Part shown: piece by piece, positions 12,368 through 24,244 of the stretch
Position numbering within the stretch: position 1 is the stretch's first letter
How the letters are laid out: every line of letters starts with the position of its first letter
NCBI GenBank assembly: GCA_004123355.1
Contig: SCHM01000002.1
Location: 6,483,569 to 6,547,568, forward strand
Direction: 5' to 3'
DNA length: 64,000 bases
Origin: Amphirosellinia nigrospora
Taxonomy: Eukaryota; Ascomycota; Sordariomycetes; Xylariales; Xylariaceae
The notes under the pieces: model-generated
Database searches by the model: none
The model's input: the letters and a program-made list of their open reading frames with translations, nothing else
What the model was told of the DNA's origin: nothing
Program-made: the position numbers and the translations under genes

Positions 12368-13731
12368 GAACTGAAAGACATGGTTTTCTGAGGAAGTGGA
12401 TTTATTGATATACTTTAGACAAGTGTATCTACCTTGAGTTGGGAAAAGGCTAAGGAGTGATGAAGTTAAAGGTCAGGAGCAAAGTATTCGGTGAGAGAGA
12501 GAGAGAGTAAACATCCTCTTATATAACCGCATCCAATAGTGCGTCATTATACATACTATTTACTTCCAACATGAACATACTCAAGAGATAAGTAGCAGTT
12601 GTAGCTTAATAATCGCAGACAGCTATCTAAGGCTGCCGGTCAATAACGGACATATAACGACCCCGCCAGCCGGGTTAACGAATTTCTGGGCCGGGTTAGT
12701 GAGGAGCTAGCTCTCAGACGATGACGAACAAGGCCTAGGCTCATCGTTTGGTTCACGGTTAAGCTGGACTGGGTAGGCGGGCGTCTGGGCCCATTGAGGG
12801 GCCGTTGGGACATCGGACAATGCCCCTCACCTTCGGCGTTCGCACATTCTTTGAGGTCCGTGGAGTTCCGATCCGACTTTTACGACTTTACCAAATATCA
12901 TGCCTCGGATGCTGAGGTAAGAAGAAATACGGCGAGTTGTTGGGTTTGGCCGTTGATTGTGAGATGGTAATACGGAAGGATCCATGAGCCGCCGCCGTTA
13001 GCTATACCAGGTAGAGATATTATTGCCGTTAAATCCGCCAAATCGAGTCACCACTACCAAATAACTGAGAAAATCCCCCCTGCAATATCAATTATCAACC
13101 ATGTCCAGGTCTGCACAGGGGAGGTCCTCGCACCCAACAGTTTCAGGCCAAAAGCAACAAAAGCCGTTCAAATGTGCATTTAGTCAGCCTATTTGGAAAT
13201 CTCGAATGTCGTTCTCCATTTCTACTACGTCCTGAGTGGTATTGCGTCTTTTTAAGAGATGTTGTTGCGAACGCTCCTGGCCGACCCGGGCCTATGCTCG
13301 GCCGAGCAGTCGTAGTTCGGACGGTCAGGAGATACAATGTGGTTAGTACATATAATTAAGTTGATACTGATCCAATTCGTGATAATTGATCGTCATTTGG
13401 CAGCCAAACATCGTTTGATGTGCTTTCGGTGATTCGGTGATTCGGCTACGGGTTAAGCGCGAGTCAACTCGACCATTAGCAGAGACTTGCATGACAGGAA
13501 TATCCTCCTAGTCCACAAAGAGCTTTTGAAAGGCTGGGTGTTCTTGACACGAGCCGAGGAAGACGTGCGAGAGTTGGATATCAGGGACAATATGAAGCGG
13601 TGTGCATGGCTTATCAATACAGGGTCTTCCCCCTGGTCGTCTTGGCTGAATATGTACTTTTTTTCTACTTGGACAGATAGGCGTTGAATCATTATTCATG
13701 AAAGCTTTGGGGTGCCAGCACAGCACATATA
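12368..13731. other. Intergenic
   Basis: Contains the promoter side of the hydrolase gene (right end of that gene) and the 3' flank of the methyltransferase. Short open frames in both strands (for example 13143-13337) have no family resemblance. A direct repeat gtgattcg-gtgattcg sits at about 13429-13444. Nothing else seen. Confidence 0.4.
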
Positions 13732-15027
13732 CTATGACTTATTCAAAGGCTTGCGCGCATGAATGTATGATCTGCGGAAAGTCAGCTCCGTATTTTCGTT
13801 TTTACTTCCCACGATGTCCAAGGTTGGGATCTCGACTTACACAGTCAGGTAGGCATGCAGGTTCGTATCTCGGAAGTCGTGCTTGACCTCCTCGCAAAAA
13901 GTTTGGATCTCTGGAGGTGTCATGCCCGTCGCTTGCAACACCTTCATGCTGATAGCCTCCAACCCAGAGATCATGTCTTCTGAGAAATACATGGCGACCG
14001 TCTTGAAGTACTTGCCTTTGGCCCATGGTGAGGTTGGCCAGTAGAACCGTTTCTCGGTGATGCTCTCGAAACCTGCCTCCTCAAAGTACCTCGGGTAGTT
14101 AACAACGTTGCTCCACGACCGTCCAATCCTCCTCAGCCCTTCCATTAGAAGCTCGTTCCAACGATAGAGTGCCGACTGCCTCGGCGGCTCGCCAATCCAG
14201 TACATAGGGAATAAGGCGTCCTGTAACTCTATAAATCCACCAGGCTCCAGGTTTTCGAAAGCCTGTTTAATAACTTTACTTGGATCATCAAAACAGCTTA
14301 GCAGCGCGCGGCCATGTATAAAGGAGAATGGCTCATTGAACGTCCACTCGTCCTCGGCGTCGTCTATCTCGAATCTACAGTTTTCGGGTAGGCTAGACAA
14401 TTTTGTCAGTTACTGCCGTATAAAACAAACCATGAGATACTGGACATGGCGCACTAATGAGGTTGGATGGGACTTAGATCTGTGCCTACTACTTCAGTGT
14501 CGGGGTATTGAGAAGCTAGACAAGATGTTAGAATATGTCGTCTCGAAAATGCTTAGCGAGATAACGGACCAAACTCTATCGCCCAGATACCGGTGCCTAC
14601 ATATTGTCAGCGAGGGCAATTGGACAAAGGTGGAGAGTTAATCCCAACCTGTGGCAATGTCCAATACTCTTTTTGGCTTTTTGGGGAGTGGACATATATT
14701 TAGTTTCCCTCCTATTGTGATACAGAAAAGCTGATGTTGTAGATCTAAGGGAAGTTAATATTGCTCGCCCGGGTTGAGAAGAGCAAGGTACCTACCGAGT
14801 CGTTCCTGTTCTGCCTAGGATGTGCATTAGCTTTCAGGCTGGAGGGAAACATATATCGATTCCGAGGCGCACCAGATCATTAGGTAGAAAATATCCTAAA
14901 CCTATCGTCAGTCATAGGACACGAAGTGCTGAGTATGCTTATAGGAAAACATACTCCCTTGCTTATATTTATGATAGGTCCGCCCGTTCTCTTCCACGAA
15001 GTGGTACAGCGTTGGATCTAGAGACAT
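13732..15027 (-). CDS. SAM-dependent methyltransferase, LaeA-like (TAM/methyltransf_23)
   Basis: A class I S-adenosylmethionine methyltransferase of the large fungal LaeA-like family; members act on proteins, small metabolites or unknown targets. Eight exons fit with continuous phase: 14955-15027, 14873-14895, 14796-14814, 14649-14744, 14570-14596, 14455-14515, 13841-14392 and 13732-13771. They sum to 891 nt, 296 residues, with no frame break. Order of motifs: N-terminal ENGRTYHKYKQG, then LPNDLAEQERLDLQHQLF, SAM motif I VLDIATGTGIWAIEFA, post-I acidic loop VVGTDLSPIQP, NCRFEIDDAEDEWTF, FIHGRALLSCF, LEPGGFIELQD, and FYWPTSPWAKGKYFKT. The final tiny exon supplies the C-terminal beta strand (VSYIHARKP). 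Two introns use GTGCGC donors. Start chosen at the ATG at 15025-15027 (MSLDPTLYHF); an alternative start or 5' exon upstream cannot be excluded. Alone, not in a visible biosynthetic cluster. Confidence 0.9.
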
Positions 15028-15136
15028 CGTCGAAGACCTAAGTATGGGTGAGCCATGCTTGTACAGCATAATATCTTTCTCTTTCAGTTATCTCACTTGA
15101 CACTTTCTGTTATGCTCACGGCGTCCTAGTCATGTG

Positions 15137-15343
15137 TCAGCCGAACCTTTTCACACCCCCAGACTCTTCGTCACTAACATCGTTAGGGTCATCGTCGATA
15201 GACGGGAGTGACGGCGCGCTGCCATTTCCCCACGACATTCGATCATCTTCTGCCATCATTCTTAGGTGAATACCCGTGGTTAACGGTAAACCGCCGGGCT
15301 TTTGAGGGTCGGCTCCCGAGCCGTCTTCAGAATTCCCAGCCAT
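15137..15343 (-). CDS. Possible small hypothetical protein, 68 aa
   Basis: An intact 68-codon frame starting MAGNSEDGSGADPQKPGG and ending with an acidic stretch (DDDPNDVSDEESGG). It is hydrophilic, Gly/Ser/Asp-rich, and probably disordered. It lies about 110 bp upstream of the methyltransferase start on the same strand. I do not recognise a family. Its codon usage looks coding-like (many GAC/GGC/CCG-type choices), but it could be an upstream exon or a chance frame. Confidence 0.35.
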   Translation of the reverse strand: MAGNSEDGSGADPQKPGGLPLTTGIHLRMMAEDDRMSWGNGSAPSLPSIDDDPNDVSDEESGGVKRFG

Positions 15344-17073
15344 CGTAGTATATCCATTATTTGAGGGTGGTGATAAGGCGGCTTATAGGATATGCAGGAA
15401 CGGATGGATTCTAGATGGCGTTGATCCCTTCTATTGCCCTTTCACTTCAGTCGCGAAATGAGACCCTCCACATAAACCAAACAGGGTAAATGTACAATAT
15501 ATTTATGTTGGGACTCTATCATGTACTCATTCCGCGGTTGGATGAAGGATAAACTGAGTGAATGATGACACGACGGTGGAAATGACAATAATTGTATGGA
15601 AGAACCCGACAACCGTCGTTGAACGGAAGGATTCAAGTTTAAAAAATAGTCACAAGGAAGCGAAGGGGTGGGTATAATGTAGGAAGAAGCACCCCTGCGT
15701 GCTGCTAGCAGACGGAGTGGATGCCACATATGGTCAAGCTATCTACCTAGATAGGCCTTTACAGCAGTGATGCCGTACCTAAGCTACCTCTTCTTGGTGC
15801 AGGGTGACCTGCATCTGCTGTAAGGGTCTCCGAGTTGGGTGGATGGGTGAATGGACGAATGGACGAACGATGGACGGCATCCTACAGCTTGGCCCTCGCA
15901 GTAGCATGAGCGCAGTCTGTCTCCAACCCACCTGACATGCCGAGCTAGCGAGCGAGTGGTCCTAGGAACGAGCCATATTGGACCGCGCGGGGGCCATTCC
16001 ATAAACACACACGTGTGGTAATGTGGGTTCTCTTGTCGGTGCCGACTGCTACCTTACCTATCTATCTACTACCCATACCATCTACCACCTACCTACAGCA
16101 CGATCGTGTGTAAATGCAAGGAGGTATAAGTATACTACCTAACCCACCTAGTAGTGGGTAGGGGTAGGGGGACTGCTCTGCCTACCTGCACGTCAGTGGA
16201 CAGCTTGCTGTGTTGCTTTGCAGAGAGACCTGCATTCCATGCATATTTTTCTCAGCCCCATCTGTCGGAATTGGCTCTGCGGTCCAATAACATAGAGGAA
16301 CAAAGACGGCCATGTATGTAGGCTGTAGAAAATGCCGACGCCGCTGTCACACAGAAGTTTAGTGGCTGCAATGTAAGTAAACATGCGACTGCTTGTAACC
16401 ACCTAACCTACACCTGTATCGCACGCTACTAGTGTAGTAGTAGTAGGCGAACCGGGGCGACAACCCCTATGACGAATGGGATTCGGGACACTACTATATG
16501 CACTAGAGATGGAGTAGATTGATTCCGAATCTTGTTGTTCCGTTTGAGTTCGATTCGGCCCGTGGTGGATCCCGCCACGATTAATACCATGTGATTTTAT
16601 ATACTAGCAATAAGTACAGGTATAGGTACAAATTTAGAATGTTCGCATCATCTTGCCAGTTCTTGGTTTAGTGTAGATAAGTAGTAAATGCGAAGAATCG
16701 CCATTACCAAGACTTGACGAAAACAAGACTTATATGCACCCAACACAGCTCCCCATGAATGAAAAAATTGTCCATCAAACCTAAATAGCACGAGGCTTCC
16801 ACGTTGCTACAGCCTTGTGGTTCGAATCTCGGCTCGCTTATTGGCTCCTAATCTGAGACATTTCTCGGGGGAAACAATGCTGTAGAACATGGCATGACGC
16901 AACGGGCTCCTAGGTCCTTGTCATCCAGGTCCTTGCTACCTTATTAAGCAATTGAAGCAAGTACCTAACCTCACTAACATCTATTGTCTACTAAACGCCT
17001 ACTATGCTATAATATATCCTTAATACAAGTATCGTTACATCATACACTCATACACTCATATTGACTGACGGTA
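15344..17073. other. Intergenic, low-complexity CTAC/TACC-rich
   Basis: No convincing gene. Includes TACC/CTAC-rich simple sequence at about 16050-16180 and GGATGGACGAA-type microrepeats at about 15840-15880. The longest open frames (15442-15729, 15784-16008, 16193-16402, minus strand) have no recognisable protein features. Confidence 0.45.
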
Positions 17074-18393
17074 TTAAAACCTTTGAGGAGTCCCTTCGTC
17101 CCAGTCTGACCATCGCCTGACTATTTCATCAACCGTGTTAATGCCAGCTCTAGTGGCCTCGACCTCGAACCATTCTCGGTGGTTTCTTCCACAAGCATCG
17201 CAGCCCACTTTGTGATTGACCCGAAGCCCCTGACCCTCGAGTTCAATGTGGATCAAACGCTCAACTTTGTGGCTATGTGGCATCTTGCGCGGCGTCGACG
17301 GACGGCTCGATGAGACGTATGGGTAATACCGGATGAGCGAGAGATTGTATCCGCACTGCCTCTGCCATTCATTTAACCTGCGCTGGACGTTGGACGCCCT
17401 CCCGATTTTGAGGAGGATGGTCTTGCTCGAGGCGCCCGCCCGAGTGGATTGGGCGGCAAACGACTGCAGCACATCACTCGTCCGGCGATGGTGCATATCG
17501 GGGCGTGCAGGGGGCGCTAGCAGGTTTCGCGCCACGTCGACCGGTGGCGTCGATGGCTGAGATTCGGGGGTTAACCAGAATATGTAAATATAGCCAGCCT
17601 CGTCCGTCTGCGCAAATGGCTTCGACAGCTCCTTCAAAAGATTTGCGGCAGTTTCTGGCAGGACCGAGTTGGGTATTAAGGAGAGATATTGGGAGGTCTG
17701 CGACATAGCGGATTGTGCAGAGGATTGCTTTGACGCGGCCAGGCTCGGCCGTTGGCTGGCGGAAGACGGCGCCAGGTGCTGATTCGACGGTAGTTTCGCA
17801 GTATTAGGCTTCGTCGATCCATCTTGGATCGGGCGAGGTCTTGGTCGCTGGGGTTGCTCTTCTTCGTACACCGGGACCGTAAAGCAACAGCAGAAGCTCA
17901 CATGCTTCTGCACCTTGGGTTTTTGGTTTGGCTTAGGGGTCTGTGAGACGTTGGCGTTGCTGGTTTGCGGGATCTTTTCATTCCGGCCACCATCCAACGG
18001 CTTCGAAGGTTTCCCATATTGTTTTCGGCCGTTCCTCTCGGCCTCAACAATACCGAGTCGGTCGATGAGGCTCTCGAAGCTCTCTTGTCGTATAGGGTTA
18101 AGTTTGGTTCGGGAGGTAGGTCCGGGGCTGGATTTGGCAGAGGAGCTTGCTTGGTCTTTATGTTGCCAGCAATAAAGACCGGGGTCGCTTGGGTCGTCGA
18201 CACGAAGCTGATTCACTCGACTCCGTGAGGCCGGAGAGGCGGCTGGGGAAGCGGCCGGAGAGGAACCTGGAGTGGCACCTATTGGTCTACGACACGGACG
18301 ACCGCCGCCGGTAATGCCTCTACATGTTGTGGAAGGGTTCTTAGAGTCTGATCGACCAATTAGTGACTCGGGTGTATTGGGAATGAACGGCAT
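17074..18393 (-). CDS. T5orf172 / GIY-YIG-like domain protein (mug113-type)
   Basis: Single-exon 439-residue protein, intact. The N-terminal third has a Cys-rich zinc-ribbon-like arrangement: CRGITGGGRPCRRP at about residues 24-37, then GLYCWQHKDQ at about residues 72-81. A Ser/Pro/Gln-rich linker follows. The C-terminal part (about 265-425) matches the T5orf172 (DUF1766) domain of the GIY-YIG nuclease superfamily: GYIYIFWLTPE, then LLKIGRASNVQRRLNEWQRQC, and KVERLIHIEL; a CDACGRNHREWFEV block follows, typical of the fungal version. S. pombe Mug113 is the best-known fungal member; its biochemical role is unknown. Start ATG at 18391-18393 (MPFIPNTPESLIG). No neighbour suggests a pathway. Whether it cuts DNA cannot be told from sequence; the second Tyr of the GIY-YIG pair is not obvious. 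Confidence 0.88.
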   Translation of the reverse strand: MPFIPNTPESLIGRSDSKNPSTTCRGITGGGRPCRRPIGATPGSSPAASPAASPASRSRVNQLRVDDPSDPGLYCWQHKDQASSSAKSSPGPTSRTKLNPIRQESFESLIDRLGIVEAERNGRKQYGKPSKPLDGGRNEKIPQTSNANVSQTPKPNQKPKVQKHVSFCCCFTVPVYEEEQPQRPRPRPIQDGSTKPNTAKLPSNQHLAPSSASQRPSLAASKQSSAQSAMSQTSQYLSLIPNSVLPETAANLLKELSKPFAQTDEAGYIYIFWLTPESQPSTPPVDVARNLLAPPARPDMHHRRTSDVLQSFAAQSTRAGASSKTILLKIGRASNVQRRLNEWQRQCGYNLSLIRYYPYVSSSRPSTPRKMPHSHKVERLIHIELEGQGLRVNHKVGCDACGRNHREWFEVEATRAGINTVDEIVRRWSDWDEGTPQRF

Positions 18394-19528
18394 CGTCTTC
18401 GAAGCTTATAGTTTATCCAGTGGGACGAATGACACCTAGCTGTTATGAAGTGCTGAGGTGAAGTATATTAAGATAATGAGCGTTGGGTATTCCCCGAGAC
18501 GATGTGGGTACAAGTAAGGCCTCCCAGCGTACTGGCATAGCTAGACTATATCTGCATGCTGATGGAGGTTGGCATGAATTGGCACAGCCAACACACCAAA
18601 AATGAATCCAATGAGAGAGGGCTAAGGGTCGCGACGTCACCTGCGCGCCTGGTGGAGGGGCTGAGTATTATTAGTCCTTGGCTCAGAGGCACCCATCGTT
18701 AAACGCTGGCTGGGGTCGGTCGTACAGTGTTACAGCGCACCAACAGCGCACTGAAGCTAGTGGCGCGGAATGCGCTCCTGATTGATTGCCCTGTTGTGAG
18801 GCTGAGCAGCGGGGCGACTAGGAATTTGTGGCTAGAGAAAGCGAAGAATCTTTAAATACTGTTCCAATACGGAGTAATGGAAAGCTCAACTAACCTAACC
18901 TAGCATGTTGATATTTTAATTATTGGCGGGCGAATTCACAGTACCGAAATTTTTTGTAACTTTTCACTCCAATAGGTAGGTACAGGTGCCCAATATACAG
19001 TTGCTACTTCTGCACAATGTGCATACCTGAGTTGGTGAGGCACTCCCTGGCTGCATTAGCGGGCAATCCGAAAGCATTTCTGTCACAACGTTGCCGATGC
19101 TGGGCTTTAAATGTTCTTGTCTTTATACCGTATATTCACCATGTCCCTTTTTTCAAAAGTCAATTCTTCTTTTGAATACTCATTACTCTTTAAGCATTAA
19201 CTCCTCTTCAGCAGTGATATCGAAGCCAAGTATAACGTTATCATGCACTCCGCCTTAAAGTGTGCACTTTCGAAGCCCCATCGCTAGATATCTTGACAAC
19301 AAATAATAGAACATGAGCAATGCAGGTGTGTGGCATAGAGCGCTTAGAAGAAATGCTATAGTGCCTGCACGTTCCGGCAAGTGGCTGAGCAATCTTCACA
19401 TTCTGCCTTGCGAATGCAAATCTACTTAAATACGCAGCTTTTACTCAAGTTCATGACATCGAGTCTTCTGCTCAGCATACAAGCATGTATTTACTATTCT
19501 AAACCCATTGATCAATCAAACCCTCACA
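18394..19528. other. Intergenic between divergent genes
   Basis: Divergent promoter region between the T5orf172 gene (minus) and the zinc-finger gene (plus). No gene, and no regulatory site I can name. Confidence 0.4.
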
Positions 19529-22500
19529 ATGGGCTCTAACGACCCGCCTCCCAAAACAGCGATTCCTGTCATGTTATCGCCCATTACTGGTCGGGTGTCT
19601 AGAGCCAAGAAAGGAGTACCCGTTCACATATGTGACGTCTGTCAGCCGCCTAAGGTGGGTTCAGATATAAATAATGAGGACGATTATAGACTGCCAAACT
19701 AACAGGTTCTGTTAATAATATAGACGTTTACCAGAGCTGAGCACTTGAGGTCTACATGCCCCCCAAATTCCATATGATTTTAAATTCTAGTTCTAACTTT
19801 ACATACTAGACGCCACCAATTATCCCATAGACCAGCAACGTTCCATGTCCAGTCCTGGGTGTGGTAAGGTCTTCCATAGACAAGATCTTCTAACCAGACA
19901 TGAAGAGAGACAGTAAGTATTGACACTTGTCTTAGGAAACTGAAATTGTATGTAAATATAATGCGATAATTTCTAATGGCAATCCAGTCAGCAGGATCGC
20001 GAGTTCATGGCCTCAAATACTGGAGTGCTACCACAACCGGAGGCCACGGGTCGACGAACAAACCAAGCGTTGTAGCAGGACACAGCCTACCATCCGAGAC
20101 ATGGACTCATGCCCGCCTCTACTTGCTAGAGATTATTTTCGGACGCCAGTCACCACTCAAATTTCCCAGGGAGTCCCGATGTTTGATTTGCCCAAACAAA
20201 TATCGAACGGTTCAAATCAATGGCAATCTAGTAATCCGCCAACTCGGAATCTCAGTGATGTGTATCGGCAAGACACATATAATCCTTCTCCGGTTCTATT
20301 ACGAGGCTCCGATAGTCCCAATGATGGTGTTGATGTAGCTACAGACTCTGGATATGCCTCCCTAGGATCGAATCTAAGAAAATACCAACTGAGAAATACA
20401 ATTAAAAGTACCCTACTGGAACCGTCCTCCTCCTCCAGTTTAAACTTCGGCGAGGATGATAATCATACAGAATATTCTTATACGCATAGTCTCCACAAAT
20501 CTGAGCTCGAGATCTATATCTCTGAGTTTGCAGAAGAGTTGGCGGCGGTACTTCCGAGGAGCATCTCAGTAGAACAGCTGCCCAGTTTATCCGCCACACT
20601 TCCTGATCTCATGAAAGCGTTTGCGATCCGATTTGGCCTAGAGGACAATTCGCATTCCCAATACCGGCTGATGTATCTAGTTTATAAGTATAGAAAGTAA
20701 GTCAAGGAACCTACCGTGTCCATATGACAACTAACTCGCCGCCGATAGTCAAATATCGAACGCTGTGGTAGGTACATTTACCATTGAAGAACAAGACACC
20801 GAAGAGGAAGCACAGAAGCCTAGTGATGTAATGCCGGTAGAGGATAAGATCCTCTTATGGGCTAGCAAAAATCATCAACTTATCGAGATCCGGACCACGT
20901 AGTTGGTCAGGCCGACAACGTAAGCAGAGATTACGATGAACTTAATCGTGCTTCATGGACGATGAAGTAGGCAATGATAACGACGACTTTGAATACTTTC
21001 CAGAGATACATGAATATCGACAAAACACTCTCAAACTCACCAGCATACTCGTGGCTACTCAAGTCAGTCATTGTTGAAGTCGGACTTGAGATACCAGCGG
21101 AGCTCGACGATACACGCGGCAAGATAAGGAGAAAGATACTGGAGTTCTTGGGCGAGCCCCCAAGGATTAGTCAGAGGCACGCTCCTCCAGTGCGATCCAT
21201 TGTTTATAATTTACCATGGATTCGGCACTATCTAATATCGCAAGAATACGATATACCAATTCACGAAGCGCTTCCTCGCGCCATAGTAGTTGTGGGAGTT
21301 GATGACCAATCTTTTGTCACTACCTGTGGCGAATATCTAGGGACCCTATGGCCAGATATTGGTCCACAAATACTTAGCCTTTGCATAAGTTTGCTTAGTA
21401 GTCCACATGGCTTCGTAGCCAGTTGTGAGTATTTAACTTGTCTGTTTTGACATACCTATACGTTCATTAGTTGACTCGATGTCCTTGGCCAGGCACGCTC
21501 TTTGACAAGACCAATATCTCTGCTAAGATACATCACAATGGATCTACTGCGGAGTTCTACGTTACTGGCACCGTGTATTCTCTAGCTGATATAGCTGAGA
21601 TAGTAGCCTGGCTAAGTACTGCGTTTACTCATGATTCCCTCGGACATAACCTCGGTTATCGCTGTCCCACCTGCGATATAGGGAATCAATTTGTCGAGCA
21701 GCAGTGGGGTGATCCAAAATCTACTATCGTTATTAATCACACTTCACCTTGTATAAATTTCACTTTCGTCGAATCTCCCTCTCAGAGGGCGACAGAGGCA
21801 GACTCCCAGGGATGCTGCTGGTCGACCTATTTGGTGACCGTCCCGTTGTTAGTGGATATCCGATTCCCCGCCGCACAGTGAAGCGAACTGGTGCAGAAAT
21901 CCCTCTTGATCTGATGGCGCGACTCGTGAACGCGAGAAAGGTTTTAGTTTTCTCTGGATATATTCTTATCAAAGGGTATTCTGCAGTCTTGGTTCCAACA
22001 CAACGCAGTCAAGACATATATTTTGGCACTTGATATTTGATCAACTCGGCGGCTATATTTCATACACAGATCTTAAAGTTAAGGCCTTACTTAAAGAGTA
22101 TCCGGAAGGCTTAACTCGCGGGAGTCTCGAAACTCACGACACGTTATCGGCTGGTGTAGTCATGCTCTCAACCGTGCTGGTGGGTTTCTTGGACATTCTA
22201 GGGCTCGGTTGGTAAATTTGCTGACACGCTGATACAGGCACCTCAGACGCTAATTATGCGATTGGGTGGTCTTCTTTGAAACCTCCTGGACCTGGGCTTG
22301 CCTTTGAAAAGATCTCAATCGTCGGTGGCATGTTCATCACGGCTGGCGTATCTACAATCATTGGGAAAAGAGACAAAGCTGTGCATTTTAAAACCAGAGA
22401 TGATTATACAATGCGACTCAAGTGGATTTCAAAGAAGTATGTCGTGCTATATGACGTCCAGGACAGAAGGGCATGGCTGCTAGATGGCGCGAGTGCTTTG

Positions 22501-23650
22501 CTACATCTAGTCAGGGCTTCCTTGCAGCACGACTCAAATGACCCGTTCAAGTCGCTGTTCTTATATCGAGAATCGGCCCTAAATGTGTCGCTGGATCCCC
22601 ACGGCGGAAAAAATGCAGCTATCAGTGTGCTCACAAATCCACGAAACCTCGACATCCCCTTATACGCAAAGCCTGACATGAACAGAGTAGAAGTGACTAC
22701 TCACGAGGGGGTGGGAAGGCTGAGGTGCTCAGCAGCACCAAAACTCACTATTGCTTGAAAGATAAAATCGAAGATATTTGCAATACCCTGGAGCAAAAAT
22801 TGCGCATCAAGCGGATACATGTACCCAAGACGGCGTCGGGTTTAAGGTCAAGGCGAGCGATCGCCGGCATATCGAAGGATTCGATTTATGGACATTGCGA
22901 CTGACGAAGACCCCTGCTGGCCGCGGCAGGCCACGTTACGGTCAAGTGGAAGAGGCTGGGTCGACTTTGTCCGAGCTATACATGCCGTTACTCTTTTTGG
23001 AACTCGTTTCGGGGACCTCATCAGCCCTTCCAAGGTCCATACGAAAGAGTGTACATCTTGTCATGCCAATGTGGACTTACCAAAAGGCCGAGACCTGCTT
23101 GTAGTTTGCGTTTCTGAGTTGCAAGACATTCTGCAAAAGCGAGGCTCAACGGCGACGACGCCCTGGAGACTCGTGGACGATATATACTGGCTCACCCCTG
23201 ACAAGACGTTCGAATCATGTCAGTTAGGGCAGCTTTCCCCGGCAAAGTGTGACATAGTGCAAGTCTTGCTGCCGGCAACATTTCCAAAGTTATGGGGACG
23301 AAACTTCAAGAGTCCTAGAGATCTCACCCAGGCACCGCGAGGAGCGCTCATCTTTGGCCATAGCCGGCGATTTCCCTTCGATGGGTGATCGTGGAGACCC
23401 AGAACAAGGCCATCCGGATCAAGACCATGAGTTGGAGAATTTACAGACTTCAATGCATGATAGCGGTATCGGAACTAGTCTCGACTCGTCAAGCGGCAAC
23501 GATGGCAATTCTCCCCCCTCCATCGGTTCTAGCTCACTGGTCCAAGAAAGAACCGGAACTCCAATTCACACCCTAGAGGGAGCAACTGAAACTAAGCCAG
23601 CATCAAAACGAAGAAAATTAAACGATTTTCTTTCGAATATGTCACGATAA
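19529..23650 (+). CDS. Large C2H2 zinc-finger domain protein, frame-broken
   Basis: Start ATG 19529 (MGSNDPPPKTAIP). The first exons encode two C2H2 fingers: CDVCQPPK|TFTRAEHLR|RHQLSH split by introns 19655-19723 and 19750-19809, then a CPV..CGKVFHRQDLLTRHEERH finger in exon 19810-19912, where two C-run bases appear to be missing. The next part (from 19988) is Ser-rich with TDSGYASLGS, then a long conserved region shared by a widespread but functionally uncharacterised fungal family: SGYPIPRR, MARLVNARKVLVFSGYILIKGYSAVLVPTQ, LKWISKKYVVLYD, LLDGASALLHLVRASLQHDS, GRGWVDFVRAIHAVTLFGTRFGDLI and RLVDDIYWLTPDKTFE. The end has RRKLNDFLSNMSR. At least eight frame changes and an in-frame TAG near 20070 are needed. 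Probably a nuclear DNA-binding protein by its fingers, but its role is unknown. Either decayed or error-ridden; being next to the RIP island, real decay is plausible. Confidence 0.7.
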
Positions 23651-23887
23651 ACAAGGAGGTCTAACCTAGTGGCTTTTGGTTTAACTAGCCAATTTCAACC
23701 TCTCGACCAGCTTGTCGCTTCTCTGTTGGGTCCCCTGCCGAATATCCGATATAGTATATGAATAACGACAACGAAACTCGGAGGTTTGCTACGTGTGTGG
23801 TCGGCAAGGTAAATATCATCGTTCGGAATCAGCTGTTTACATATCACTTTTGCTTCCACGATCTCGAAGCTATCATTTGTAGCCATA

Positions 23888-24244
23888 TGTCACACGGACC
23901 CTGGTCAGTGCGCAATACAGTGCCACACAGGGTCCCATACGGAGCTCGCGAAATACTACCCTATAAGGCTAAGGCAGTCGTACGAAGTTATCGTAAGTTT
24001 TAAAAAACAAATGCCAAGCTAAATTCGAACCCGAAACACTTGCCTTACCGGCTATAAAAGTCTTACTTTTCGGTCCCGTAAAAAAAAAAAAGAAAAAGAA
24101 AAAAAAAGAATTCTAAGCATAAAAAGCAGCAAATCCTCCTTTTAAACGGAAAAAAGAATTAGATCTATATAGCCCCTTTAGCACTATATCGTTTATTACT
24201 TAAATTAAACTTATTTCAAGCCTTTAAATAAAGCCCTTATAATA
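23888..24244 (+). repeat. Left LTR
   Basis: 357 bp, starting TGTCACACGG. It aligns end to end with 30799-31154. Differences are almost entirely C/T and G/A transitions. The outer (left) part retains C and G where the other copy has T and A; from about 24100 inward this copy is the more mutated one. It ends TATAATA where the right copy has TGTGACA. Confidence 0.92.

Noticed and set aside
16801-16860. T-loop-like phrase ggttcgaatc suggesting a tRNA
   Set aside because: The flanking five bases do not pair as a T stem and no acceptor or anticodon stem can be formed.
24005-24080. tRNA-like sequence on the minus strand inside the left LTR (gggttcgaat)
   Set aside because: It is part of both LTR copies, and the T and acceptor stems do not pair; treated as LTR sequence.
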